A stretch of 64,000 nucleotides of DNA from assembly GCF_014641715.1 (NCBI RefSeq), contig NZ_BMIG01000009.1:62001-126000 (forward strand), in the 5' to 3' direction. The notes beneath the pieces were generated by a model. It ran no database searches. It was not told where the DNA came from and saw only the letters and a list, made by a program, of their open reading frames with translations. Position numbers and translations under genes: made by a program. The stretch comes from Polaromonas eurypsychrophila (GTDB taxonomy: Bacteria > Pseudomonadota > Gammaproteobacteria > Burkholderiales > Burkholderiaceae_C). The stretch's first letter is position 1. Each line of letters starts with the position of its first letter. Below, in pieces: positions 14,673 through 22,839 of this stretch.

Positions 14673-15269
14673 ATGATTATTGAGATGCACAGAGACGGTG
14701 ATGGCGTTTGGATTTATCACGACATCACGCAAGCTGAAATATGTCTCACAGTGAATGCACTCACTGGATGGGAGATTACAGGTTTTGATGACTGGATAAA
14801 TACCGATTCTCATTGGACAGATACCGAGTTTCAAGGCAAAGAAAATCGCAATGAGTTGATCCAACTACGGCACAGATTAACCCGGACGTTTCACGACTAC
14901 CACCACGATAACTACGTCATTCAATTGGAGGCCGAACGGCTCTACGCTGTGGCGCAATGGATAGCGTCTCACATTGCCGGCTACAAACTGGCAAAACGTG
15001 CGCAGCCACTACTCGACCAACACGGCAAAAAAGAGCCAAAACTCAAGACAAAACTATATGAAGAATATGCCGCACTCCACCCCAGGAGCAACAAAATCGC
15101 AGTTGATGCATTGCGGCTTGCCTGCCCAATCGGCGATGGTGGGATGGCCCCATTCTTTTGGCGCGACCGCGACTTAATTGAACGCGAAACAGGCAAACGT
15201 ATTGCCGTTTGTGAAATGATTTCACAGCTTCAAAAAGCACGTCAACGGATGAAAAATCGCGGCAAGTAG
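14673..15269 (+). CDS. Island protein of unknown function (198 aa)
   Basis: I do not recognise this protein. It has 198 residues, is hydrophilic and Trp/His-rich, and contains no membrane segment. The C-terminal third is basic (QLQKARQRMKNRGK). The gene is AT-rich compared with its surroundings, like 14245-14619, suggesting both arrived together from another source than the head genes. The start MIIEMHRDGDGVWIYHD is preceded by GAGGG. A 160-base gap with a tandem operator-like repeat separates it from alpA. Confidence 0.7.
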   Translation: MIIEMHRDGDGVWIYHDITQAEICLTVNALTGWEITGFDDWINTDSHWTDTEFQGKENRNELIQLRHRLTRTFHDYHHDNYVIQLEAERLYAVAQWIASHIAGYKLAKRAQPLLDQHGKKEPKLKTKLYEEYAALHPRSNKIAVDALRLACPIGDGGMAPFFWRDRDLIERETGKRIAVCEMISQLQKARQRMKNRGK

Positions 15270-15279
15270 AAACATCAAA

Positions 15280-15323
15280 AAGACAGTGGGCCGAGCGTCT
15301 TAAGACAGTGGGCCGAGTGTCTT
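15280..15323 (+). promoter_or_regulatory. Two adjacent 22-bp dyads upstream of the AlpA-like gene
   Basis: AAGACAGTGGGCCGAG(C/T)GTCTT occurs twice with no spacer (15280-15301 and 15302-15323), differing at one base. Each copy has AAGAC/GTCTT ends. Tandem dyads 110 bases before a regulator gene look like operators. Confidence 0.5.
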
Positions 15324-15432
15324 AATCAACAGGCCAAAACAGCTAGATTTCAGAGGGGGAAATTTTTAGACTGAGTGCACGGCGATTCGATGAGTAGTTC
15401 AACGAACACCGGCAAGCACGAAAGGCTAAAAG

Positions 15433-15654
15433 ATGACACAGCTAGCATTCAGCATTCCCGAGTTTTTGGCACACTTCAAAGTGGGCCGCACCACCGCCTA
15501 TCAAGAGATTGGAAGCGGCCGACTCCAAACCTATAAATGTGGTCGCCGCCGCTACATCAGCGCACACGCCGCCGCTGAATGGCAGCGCAAGCTGGAAGCT
15601 GAAACATCGGGCGCAACGCTTGATGAAGCCATCCGTAACCCTATCAGCGCGTGA
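15433..15654 (+). CDS. AlpA/excisionase-like DNA-binding protein
   Basis: A 73-residue protein with a winged HTH at its N-terminus (IPEFLAHFKVGRTTAYQEI followed by the wing KCGRRRYIS). This is the AlpA/MerR-like fold used by excisionases and by satellite regulators. In P4- and PICI-like satellites AlpA controls excision and early transcription, so this is the most likely switch protein of the island. It follows the tandem dyads at 15280-15323. Its stop lies just before the next gene, suggesting one operon. Confidence 0.8.
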   Translation: MTQLAFSIPEFLAHFKVGRTTAYQEIGSGRLQTYKCGRRRYISAHAAAEWQRKLEAETSGATLDEAIRNPISA

Positions 15655-15662
15655 GGTACGGC

Positions 15663-16004
15663 ATGGCAAAACGTACCCCACAAAAGGCGATGGCCCCGAC
15701 TGTTAGCGCAGTTGGAGCCATCCGGAAAAATCAAAAGCACCTGAAGTTTAGCGCAAAGTCCACCGCGACGGAAGCGCAGCGGGAACGAATTGTGCGGGCA
15801 CTACGCCGCCGCCCGCAAACATCCTATGACCTGCGCCGCCTGGGCTGCTATCAAGCCCCTGCCCGTGTCAAGGAGCTACGCGACCGATTCGGCTACAGCA
15901 TCACCACCGACCGGGTGACGCTGTACGACCGCGACGGCTTCGCGCACCCAAGGGCAGCGCTTTACACGCTGGTATCAGAGCCGAATGGCGAACGGCCGCA
16001 ATAG
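15663..16004 (+). CDS. HTH-domain protein of unknown role
   Basis: A protein of about 113 residues with a basic N-terminal tail and a predicted winged HTH (ERIVRALRRRPQTSYDLRRL followed by RVKELRDRFGYSI). Similar small HTH proteins are common in betaproteobacterial prophages and islands, usually next to replication genes. I chose the ATG at 15663 because GAGG is well placed in front of it; a GTG at 15651 would add four residues. The 3' end overlaps the next gene by 20 bases. Role could be regulation or replication accessory. Confidence 0.7.
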   Translation: MAKRTPQKAMAPTVSAVGAIRKNQKHLKFSAKSTATEAQRERIVRALRRRPQTSYDLRRLGCYQAPARVKELRDRFGYSITTDRVTLYDRDGFAHPRAALYTLVSEPNGERPQ

Positions 16005-16566
16005 CGGCAGGAAGGGCGACTCAGGGCGTGATTCAGGCGGGTTTGTAGCCCTGCCCTGGTCCGTGCTGGATTGCCCCGCCTATGCCCGCCTGAGCCATCC
16101 GGCGCGCTCTCTACTTTTTGAGCTGGCGCGGCAATTCGTGCGCGACAACAACGGGCGATTGCTGGCGTCCGCCGCCTACCTGTCCAAACGAGGATGGAAA
16201 AGCGCGGACGTGATTACACGGGCAAAGCGTGAGCTTATCGAAGCCGGTTTTATCCATGAGACGGTGAAGGGTCACCGCCCAAACAAAGCAAGCTGGTACG
16301 CCGTCACCTGGAGGGCTTTAGACAAGCTGCCCGGATATGACGCGGGCGCGCCTGAATTGTTTGAGCGTGGGGCCTACCAAAAAAACGCAACCCTTAGACC
16401 GTCTCACGGCGTAGAGAGGCCCCTTATTGCACCGTCTCACGGCGTAGTGATAGTCCCCCCTACACCGTCTCACGGCGCTATCAGGCCAGTTTTAGGGGTT
16501 CGCTCTACGCCGTCTCACGGAAACCATCTAGAGATGCCATCTACTGCCATTCAATCAACACACTGA
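15985..16566 (+). CDS. Replication-initiator-like winged-helix protein
   Basis: A 193-residue protein. Residues about 15-110 resemble the winged-helix DNA-binding part of phage/plasmid replication proteins (FVALPWSVLDCPAYARLS, RDNNGRLLASAAYLSKRGW, ITRAKRELIEAGFI). The C-terminal 60 residues are low complexity with four PSHG motifs, which come directly from four copies of a DNA repeat (see 16398-16520). Lambda O and several satellite Rep genes also carry their origin inside the gene, so I infer an initiator with an internal origin. No helicase or primase motif is present, so it would need host or helper replication proteins. Confidence 0.6.
   Translation: MANGRNSGRKGDSGRDSGGFVALPWSVLDCPAYARLSHPARSLLFELARQFVRDNNGRLLASAAYLSKRGWKSADVITRAKRELIEAGFIHETVKGHRPNKASWYAVTWRALDKLPGYDAGAPELFERGAYQKNATLRPSHGVERPLIAPSHGVVIVPPTPSHGAIRPVLGVRSTPSHGNHLEMPSTAIQSTH
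16398..16520 (+). repeat. Four iteron-like repeats (candidate replication origin)
   Basis: CCGTCTCACGG is exact at 16399-16409, 16432-16442, 16465-16475 and 16510-16520. The first two copies extend identically to ACCGTCTCACGGCGTA. Copy spacing is 33, 33 and 45 bases. They lie within the rep-like gene. Confidence 0.65.
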
Positions 16567-16575
16567 AAGCAAACA

Positions 16576-17049
16576 ATGACCACCTTCACCGATACCATCC
16601 CGCACCTGAACATTGAAGTTTTACCGGATGGCCTTATCCGACTTGAAAACGAAAGCATGGGCGACAGCTACGCCGTTGACATTCACTTGATCCAACTACA
16701 GCACATAGCCGAAAAGGTAGGGCTTGTCCGCAAAATGTCCGCATCCGAAGCGGACGCGATGCGGACGGTGATCGAACTACAGCGCAGGCTGCTGGCACTG
16801 AAGGACCGCATAGACCACCTGGGCGAATATCTGGCGCTGCACTCCGACCACCGACATGCAGACCTGAACTATGAAACCAACTACGCCACGGCGACCGCTG
16901 ATATTTGCGATGCGTATTGCAGCGACTTCGGCAGTAACACTGTGACACCACCGAACGAGCAAAGCCAAGTAACGCCAGATAACGCCAGCGGTAACGCCGC
17001 TAGCGTTACCTCTCCGTTACCAAGTGCGCAATTTGATCTGGTGGCCTGA
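16576..17049 (+). CDS. Island protein of unknown function (157 aa)
   Basis: I do not recognise this protein. Its middle (about residues 45-90) is helical, with heptad-like Leu spacing (IELQRRLLALKDRIDHL). The C-terminal 40 residues are Asn/Ser/Thr/Val-rich and look disordered. The DNA for this tail contains repeated TAACGCC units and a strong dyad, GGTAACGC/GCGTTACC, at 16990-17010. It starts ten bases after the rep-like gene and ends one base before the next small ORF, so it is probably in the same operon. Confidence 0.65.
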   Translation: MTTFTDTIPHLNIEVLPDGLIRLENESMGDSYAVDIHLIQLQHIAEKVGLVRKMSASEADAMRTVIELQRRLLALKDRIDHLGEYLALHSDHRHADLNYETNYATATADICDAYCSDFGSNTVTPPNEQSQVTPDNASGNAASVTSPLPSAQFDLVA

Positions 17050-17050
17050 C

Positions 17051-17197
17051 ATGCAACACCTCAAACGCCTATGGCTGCGACTCTTTCCCGGTGGCCGTCG
17101 CGCCCTTGAAAAGCGACGCCTTGAAAGACTTTTGCGCGATTCCGGCCTGTCTAAATCTGAAGCCCTGGGCATTGTGCATCGGTACTTCAACGGCTGA
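17051..17197 (+). CDS. Small basic protein (48 aa) upstream of the capsid gene
   Basis: A 48-codon ORF whose ATG lies one base after the preceding stop (TGACATG). The product is very basic at its N-terminus (MQHLKRLWLRLFPGGRRALE) and ends with a helix-rich LSKSEALGIVHRYFNG. Small basic proteins of this type often precede head genes in phages, but I cannot assign a function. The tight spacing supports it being real. Confidence 0.6.
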   Translation: MQHLKRLWLRLFPGGRRALEKRRLERLLRDSGLSKSEALGIVHRYFNG

Positions 17198-17324
17198 AAT
17201 TGGCGAACTTGCAACGCTCTTTTGTGCGTGCATGTTCGCCTCTGACTTAACCGCATTAGACCCCTTTCAATGTCTCGCACGCGCGGTTATACATGGGCTT
17301 ATTACCAACCTGCCCACCGATTAA

Positions 17325-18575
17325 ATGGGCAATCTCAAGAAAGCCCATTCCATGACCATCGCCGCAATCCGGGAACAACGCGCCACCAAAGTGGCAGACA
17401 TGCGCCGCCTGCTGACCACCGCCGAGGGTGAAAAGCGCAGCCTCAACGCCGCCGAACAATCGGCCTTTGACGCCATCAAAACGCAAGTGCAAGACCTTGA
17501 AGGCCAGGAAGGCCGCGCACAATTCCTGGAAGACATGGAGCGCCGCGCCGAGGGTTCGCCAGTCGGTGACAAGTCATTTAACACGTTGCAGCGTGCCGTC
17601 AACGTGGTGGAAGTCATCCGCGCCCAAATGGAAGGCCGCTCGCTGTCTGGCGCTGCCCTTGAGTACAGCCAGGAAACCGAGCGCCGCACTGGCCGCAAGG
17701 CTGAGGGCTGCTTCGTGCCTATGGCTGCACTTGAAAAGCGTGTTAACACCACGACCAGCGCAGCTCAACTGGCTACCACCGAAAGCCGCCCTGACCAGTA
17801 CATCGACACCCTGCGCAATTCGCTGCTGGCCCGCAAGCTGGGTGCGCGCGTCCTGTCCAACCTGACGGGCGCAATCACGGTTCCAAAGTACGGCACCGGC
17901 ACCACGTCCGGCTGGGTTGCTGAAAACACCGCCCTGACGCCGGGTGACATGGCTTTTAGCGCCGTCACGCTGGCACCCAAGCATGCCGGCGGAATCTCGG
18001 AAATGAGCCGTGGACTTATCCAGAGTTCAAGCCCGGATATCGAGCAGCTCATTCGTGATGATCTTTCCGCCATGCTGGCAAAAGCCATTGATAGCGCCCT
18101 GATCATGGGAGGCGGCACCAACGAGCCGACCGGCGTATTGGCAACGGCTGGCATACAAACCGCCAATCTGGCCACCTTGTCATGGCCCAACATCGTGGTG
18201 ATGCTGCAAAAATTGGAATTAGTGAACGCAACGCCAAACGCATGGTTGATGGGCACCAAGCCAAAAGCCAAACTCATGAGTATTTTGGACACGACCGGCC
18301 TGCCCGCAAAGTTCCTGGATAACGGTGTGATGGCCAATATCCCGGCCTTCTCCACCAATCAAGTAGCCGACAAGACCAGTGTTCTGGGCAAAGTGATCCT
18401 GGGTGACTGGAGCCAGGTGCTGCTTGGTATCTATTCCGAGCTGGATATTTTGGTCAACCCTTTCGCCGAAACCGCCTACAGCAAGGGCAACGTGCTTGTC
18501 CGCGCCATGAGCACGGTAGGCATTGCCGTTCGCCACCCTCAAGCATTCGTAGTCGCTGAAGACGTGGCTATCTAA
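17325..18575 (+). CDS. HK97-family major capsid protein
   Basis: About 407-416 residues, typical for HK97-fold capsid precursors. The N-terminal 110 residues are helical and charged (the delta/scaffold domain removed by the prohead protease). The conserved HK97 core follows, including GTTSGWVAENTALTPGDMAF, ISRGL-like SEMSRGLIQSSS and a C-terminal VRAMSTVGIAVRHPQAFV. It forms the procapsid shell. The start at 17325 (MGNLKK) or 17352 (MTIAAIREQR) cannot be separated; neither has a strong ribosome-binding site. It is followed after 12 bases by the protease. Confidence 0.95.
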   Translation: MGNLKKAHSMTIAAIREQRATKVADMRRLLTTAEGEKRSLNAAEQSAFDAIKTQVQDLEGQEGRAQFLEDMERRAEGSPVGDKSFNTLQRAVNVVEVIRAQMEGRSLSGAALEYSQETERRTGRKAEGCFVPMAALEKRVNTTTSAAQLATTESRPDQYIDTLRNSLLARKLGARVLSNLTGAITVPKYGTGTTSGWVAENTALTPGDMAFSAVTLAPKHAGGISEMSRGLIQSSSPDIEQLIRDDLSAMLAKAIDSALIMGGGTNEPTGVLATAGIQTANLATLSWPNIVVMLQKLELVNATPNAWLMGTKPKAKLMSILDTTGLPAKFLDNGVMANIPAFSTNQVADKTSVLGKVILGDWSQVLLGIYSELDILVNPFAETAYSKGNVLVRAMSTVGIAVRHPQAFVVAEDVAI

Positions 18576-18587
18576 GAAAGGTTGCGA

Positions 18588-19115
18588 ATGTTGGAAATCC
18601 GCAGCCAAGGCACGCTGACTGCAAAGGGCAAAACCCTTTCAGGCTATGCGGCCGTCTTCAATTCTGAAGCCAACCTGGGCGACTTCCAAGAGTTGATCCG
18701 CCCTGGTGCTTTCGCCAAATCGCTGGCGACGGGTTCCAACGTTCGCGCCTTGTACCATCATCAAGGCGATGCACTGCTAGGCACTACCAAAGGCAATACG
18801 CTGCAACTTCGTGAAGACTCGCACGGGCTGGCCTTCACGCTGTCATTGCCCGATACAACTCATGGCCGTGATCTGGCCATCCTGGTGGATCGTGGCGACG
18901 TGTCGGGCTGCTCCTTTGGTTTCCGTGTTGCCCCTGGTGGCGACCGCTGGGAACAACGCGGTGCGCAGCTTGTCCGCGAGCTGCTTGCTGTGGATCTGAT
19001 GGAAGTCACGCTGACCGCAGACCCGGCCTATCAAGATACGACCGTTGCCATGCGCAGCCGACCGCACCAACAAACCCACGTTGACCTTAACGCCCTCTGG
19101 CTTCAAACCGCATGA
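18588..19115 (+). CDS. HK97-family prohead protease
   Basis: A U35-type serine protease of about 175 residues that trims the capsid delta domain during maturation. The family pattern is clear: SGYAAVFNSEA near the start, the His motif ALYHHQGDALLG, and the Ser motif DVSGCSFGF. The ATG at 18588 has AAAGG upstream; the TTG at 18582 is less likely. Its stop overlaps the portal start (ATGA). Confidence 0.93.
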   Translation: MLEIRSQGTLTAKGKTLSGYAAVFNSEANLGDFQELIRPGAFAKSLATGSNVRALYHHQGDALLGTTKGNTLQLREDSHGLAFTLSLPDTTHGRDLAILVDRGDVSGCSFGFRVAPGGDRWEQRGAQLVRELLAVDLMEVTLTADPAYQDTTVAMRSRPHQQTHVDLNALWLQTA

Positions 19116-20281
19116 GCCTCATTACCCGCGCCCTGTCTGCCATCGGCCTGGAGCGCCGCTCCGTGTCCGGAGGTGACCCCTATTGGTCAAACTTCGCCAG
19201 CTTGCAAGGCGGGCCGGTAAACGCTGCCACCGCGCAAGGCGTGAGCGCCGTTTATGCGTGCGTGTCGGCAATCAGCGAGACAATCGCCAGCCTGCCGCTG
19301 GTCCTGTATCGGCGCGACGGTGAAGGCCGCAGCCCTGCCCCGGATCATTCGCTGTATCGCGTCCTTCACGACCAAGCCAACGAAAACCAGACCGCGCTGG
19401 AATTTAGGGAATGGATGCAAGCGGCCGTTTTGCTGCGTGGCAATGCCTTTGCGCGAATCATTCGCGGCAATGATGGCCAGGTGCGCGAACTGCTGCCCGT
19501 GTCGCCTGACCGGGTTACGGTGCTTCGCGTGGGCGACAAGATCGCCTATGACTACACCGACTTAAAGGGCGTGGTGCATCGCCTGCTGTCTGGTGAAGTC
19601 CTGCACCTACGCCACCGGGCCGGTGATGATGCGGTGCTGGGTGTAAGCCCTATCGCCGCCGCTAAAGGCGTGGTGGAACTGGCAATCAGTGAGCGGGATC
19701 ATGGCAACGCAACATTTAAAAACGGGGCGCGGCTGTCCGGCATCCTGAAGTTTCCCCAAACACTGAAGGCCGAACAGCGCACCGCCCTTAAAAACTCCTG
19801 GGATAGCCAATATTCTGGAGGTGCCAACTCAGGCAAAACCGCCATCCTTGAATCTGGCGTGGAATATCAGACCGTCAGCATGACCCTAGAAGATGCTGAA
19901 TGGATCGCCGCCCGCCAGTTCTCCGTGGAGGAAGTGGCCCGCCTGTTCCGCGTGCCGCCTACCGTCATCGGTGACTTGAGGCATGGCAACTACTCCAACA
20001 GCGTGGAGATGGCCCGCCAGTTTGTCACGCTGACCCTCAAGCGCCATATGGTGATGTGGGAACAGGCCATTGCGTCCAAGCTGCTGACCGAAGCCGGACG
20101 ACGCACCTACTTTGCAGAACATGCCGTGGAAGGTTTGTTGCGTGGCGACAGCGTGAACCGAGCCGACTTTTACGACAAGGGCATTAGCTCCGGCTGGTTG
20201 CTGCCGTCCGAGGCCCGCCGCCTGGAGAACCTGCCCGTTATCGAAGGTATCGACAATGCCCAACGCAATCAAGCGGCATAA
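19112..20281 (+). CDS. HK97-family phage portal protein
   Basis: 389 residues, matching the HK97 portal family (typically 380-430). Recognisable parts are GVSAVYACVSAISETIASLPL at the N-terminus, DPVLHLR-like GEVLHLRHRAGDD in the middle, and the C-terminal VARLFRVPPTVIGDL...SNSVEMARQFV block. The portal dodecamer forms the DNA entry vertex and binds the terminase. It overlaps the protease gene upstream and the HNH gene downstream (by 26 bases). Confidence 0.95.
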   Translation: MSLITRALSAIGLERRSVSGGDPYWSNFASLQGGPVNAATAQGVSAVYACVSAISETIASLPLVLYRRDGEGRSPAPDHSLYRVLHDQANENQTALEFREWMQAAVLLRGNAFARIIRGNDGQVRELLPVSPDRVTVLRVGDKIAYDYTDLKGVVHRLLSGEVLHLRHRAGDDAVLGVSPIAAAKGVVELAISERDHGNATFKNGARLSGILKFPQTLKAEQRTALKNSWDSQYSGGANSGKTAILESGVEYQTVSMTLEDAEWIAARQFSVEEVARLFRVPPTVIGDLRHGNYSNSVEMARQFVTLTLKRHMVMWEQAIASKLLTEAGRRTYFAEHAVEGLLRGDSVNRADFYDKGISSGWLLPSEARRLENLPVIEGIDNAQRNQAA

Positions 20282-20756
20282 GCTGCCCATGCTTCAGCCG
20301 CGCCTGAAGGAGCTGCCACCGCGACTAAAGGTGCTCAGTAGCAGGACACTCAAGCAAAAGCAGGAAGCCAACGGGCGAACCCTTGCGCTCGACGGCGCGG
20401 CATGGCGCAAGCTGCGTGCATCGGTGCTTTCAAGTGAGCCACTATGCAGGCACTGCACCGCCCGAGGGTTGACCGTGATAGCGACCGACCTCGACCACCG
20501 GGACAACAACCCGGCAAACAATGATCTGATAAATCTGGTCCCGCTGTGCCATGAGTGCCACTCACGCAAGACAGCCAAGGACATGGGCCATAACGTGCGC
20601 ATGGGCTGCGATATGCAGGGGATGCCACTAGACCATGACCACCCTTGGTTTAACGCGGCTCAGGCTGATCTGATGCGTACTGCTGGCCTTGACGGTGAAA
20701 AATCACCAGCAACCGAGGGGCCACAAACCGACTGGTTCCCCTCCGTTTCACCCTAA
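20256..20756 (+). CDS. HNH endonuclease of the packaging module
   Basis: 166 residues. A basic N-terminus leads into a complete HNH/zinc finger: LCRHCTARG, DLDHRDNNPANND, LVPLCHECHSRKTAKD. In HK97-like phages an HNH protein next to the terminase genes is needed for cos cleavage and packaging, so this supports cos-type packaging. It overlaps the end of the portal gene and is followed by terS after 15 bases. Confidence 0.9.
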   Translation: MPNAIKRHKLPMLQPRLKELPPRLKVLSSRTLKQKQEANGRTLALDGAAWRKLRASVLSSEPLCRHCTARGLTVIATDLDHRDNNPANNDLINLVPLCHECHSRKTAKDMGHNVRMGCDMQGMPLDHDHPWFNAAQADLMRTAGLDGEKSPATEGPQTDWFPSVSP

Positions 20757-20771
20757 CTGCAAAAGTCAGCC

Positions 20772-21230
20772 ATGAAAATGACCGCCCGCCGCAAACGCTC
20801 AGACAGCATTACCGCCGCTGTGGCCGCTGCGCAGGCCGTGGCATTGGGACCGCTTGACCCGCCCGCCCATGTTGCATTGCGCACTGGTGACCGTCCTTTC
20901 TGGGATGCCATCGTTACCGCCCGCGCCCGTGATACCTGGACCGCTATCGACCTGACCACCGCCGCCAACTTGGCCAGGACGCAAGCCGACATTGAACGCC
21001 TGCAATCTGACCTTGATAAGTCTGGTTATGTGATCGAAGGTAAGGCCCATCCCGCCGCTGCGCTGGTGGAAACCTTGACCCGCCGATGTGTCGCATTATC
21101 CCGCGCCCTGCATGTTCATGCTCAGGCCACCGTGGGCCGCTCTGCTGACGCATCCAAAGCGCTGGCCAATGAAAAAAAAGCCGCCGCTGAAGATGATGAC
21201 CTGATCCCGACCCTGCGCGTGGTGAAGTAA
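20772..21230 (+). CDS. terS: Terminase small subunit (P27 family)
   Basis: 152 residues with the P27-family signature: a basic N-terminus, RPFWDAIVTARARDTWTA, and a helical LTTAANLARTQADIERLQSD...GYVIEG stretch. TerS recognises the packaging site on DNA and brings the large subunit. Its stop overlaps the terL start (TAATG). In satellites TerS sets packaging specificity for the element's own DNA. Confidence 0.9.
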   Translation: MKMTARRKRSDSITAAVAAAQAVALGPLDPPAHVALRTGDRPFWDAIVTARARDTWTAIDLTTAANLARTQADIERLQSDLDKSGYVIEGKAHPAAALVETLTRRCVALSRALHVHAQATVGRSADASKALANEKKAAAEDDDLIPTLRVVK

Positions 21231-22735
21231 TGAGCCGCGCCGCCCGCGTCATTGCCTTCATTGAACGGCACTGCCTGACGCCTGACGGCGCGCAAGTCGG
21301 TAAGCCGATGGTGCTGGCAGACTTTCAAAAAGAGTTCATTCGGGCCGTGTATGACAACCCGGCCGGCACGCGCCGCGCCATCCTGAGCGTGAGCCGGAAA
21401 AACGGCAAGTCCGGCCTGATCGCGGGCCTGCTGCTGTGCCACCTTGTCGGGCCTGAAGCGAAACAAAATAGCCAGCTTGTGAGCGGTGCCATGAGCCGGG
21501 ATCAAGCCGCGCTTGTCTTCAATCTGGCCAGCAAAATGGTGCAGTTGTCGCCCGTCCTGTCCAGTATCGTGCGGATCGTGCCATCCGGCAAGCGCCTGCT
21601 GGGTTTGCCCTTGAACACGGAATATAGGGCGCTGGCTGCTGACGGCAAAACCGCCCACGGCCTAAGCCCTGTCTTTGCTGTGCTCGACGAAACCGGCCAG
21701 GTGCGCGGGCCGCAATCTGACTTTATCGACGCCATTACCACCAGCCAGGGCGCACACGCTGAGCCGCTGCTGATCGTCATATCGACGCAGGCCGCGAACG
21801 ATGCCGACCTGTTATCGGTTTGGATTGACGACGCAAAAGACAGCAAAGACCCGCGCATCGTGTCGCATGTCTATCAAGCGCCTGCCGGTTGCGACCTCCT
21901 GGACGAAAGCGCATGGGCTGCGTCTAACCCGGCACTGGGCCAATTCCGCAGCCTGGACGATTTACGCGAACAATTGACGCAAGCGCAGCGCATGCCGAGC
22001 ATGGAAAACACCGCACGCAATCTGCTGCTGAATCAGCGGGTATCGACGGTAAGCGCCTTCATAAGCCCGAACGTCTGGCAGTCCTGCGCTGGCCAGGTTC
22101 TGCCCTTTGGTGACGCGCCCGTCTGGTGTGGCCTGGACTTGTCGGCACGATGCGATTTAACCGCCCTTGTCATCATTGGCAAACTGGCTGGCGTGTGGCA
22201 TGTAGTCCCGCATTTTTGGACGCCAGAGCAAGGTTTGATTGATCGCGCCAGGCGTGACCGTGCGCCCTATGACGTGTGGCACCGGCAAGGCTACTTGCAC
22301 TCGACACCGGGCGCGACGGTTGACTATGAGTTTGTTGCCACCGACATGGCCGCGATTCTGTCCGGCCTGAACGTGCAGGCCGTGGCCTATGACCGCTGGC
22401 GCATCGACCTGATGAAAAAAGAACTGGACAAAATCGGCTCCGACGTACCGCTAGTTCCTCACGGCCAGGGTTTCCGCGATATGGCACCAGCCCTGGACGG
22501 CCTGGAGGCAGAACTACTAAATGCCCGCGTGGCGCATGGTGGGCACCCTGTCCTAGCCATGTGTGCAGCTAATGCCATCGTGGTGAAAGACCCAGCGGGA
22601 GGCCGCAAGCTGGATAAGTCCAAGGCTACCGGACGCATAGACGGCCTGCAAGCGATGGCCCAAGCCTTTGGCGTAGCTGCGCTGTCTGTAGAGCAATCGG
22701 AGGTTTACGCCGATGGCGCTTTCACTTTTGTTTAA
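21230..22735 (+). CDS. terL: Terminase large subunit
   Basis: 501 residues, intact. The ATPase half has the Walker A-like SVSRKNGKSGL and Walker B VFAVLDETGQV. The nuclease half carries the metal-binding acidic motif CGLDLSARCDLTALV at about residue 303 and further Asp residues (VAYDRWRID, AMCAANAIVVKD). This is the motor that packages DNA into the procapsid. It is the last intact gene of the head module. A small ATG ORF overlaps its 3' end but has no recognisable product. Confidence 0.95.
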   Translation: MSRAARVIAFIERHCLTPDGAQVGKPMVLADFQKEFIRAVYDNPAGTRRAILSVSRKNGKSGLIAGLLLCHLVGPEAKQNSQLVSGAMSRDQAALVFNLASKMVQLSPVLSSIVRIVPSGKRLLGLPLNTEYRALAADGKTAHGLSPVFAVLDETGQVRGPQSDFIDAITTSQGAHAEPLLIVISTQAANDADLLSVWIDDAKDSKDPRIVSHVYQAPAGCDLLDESAWAASNPALGQFRSLDDLREQLTQAQRMPSMENTARNLLLNQRVSTVSAFISPNVWQSCAGQVLPFGDAPVWCGLDLSARCDLTALVIIGKLAGVWHVVPHFWTPEQGLIDRARRDRAPYDVWHRQGYLHSTPGATVDYEFVATDMAAILSGLNVQAVAYDRWRIDLMKKELDKIGSDVPLVPHGQGFRDMAPALDGLEAELLNARVAHGGHPVLAMCAANAIVVKDPAGGRKLDKSKATGRIDGLQAMAQAFGVAALSVEQSEVYADGAFTFV

Positions 22736-22839
22736 CCCGTGCCTGCCGGGCCGCATGAGCGGATATTGCAGGACAAGGATTATTCGGGCCGTGCCTTGCA
22801 TTCCAAAACCCCGAAACGCCAGCGGCATGGGACGCCGGG

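Noticed and set aside
16398-16520. Spaced repeats that look like a small CRISPR array
   Set aside because: The repeat is only 11-16 bases, the spacers are unequal, it is inside an open reading frame, and no cas gene is near. Iterons explain it better.
17091-17324. A GTG-started 77-codon frame just before the capsid gene
   Set aside because: It overlaps the better-supported small ORF 17051-17197 in another frame. Its last part (from an ATG at 17229) ends right before the capsid start and could be a tiny gene, but nothing supports it.
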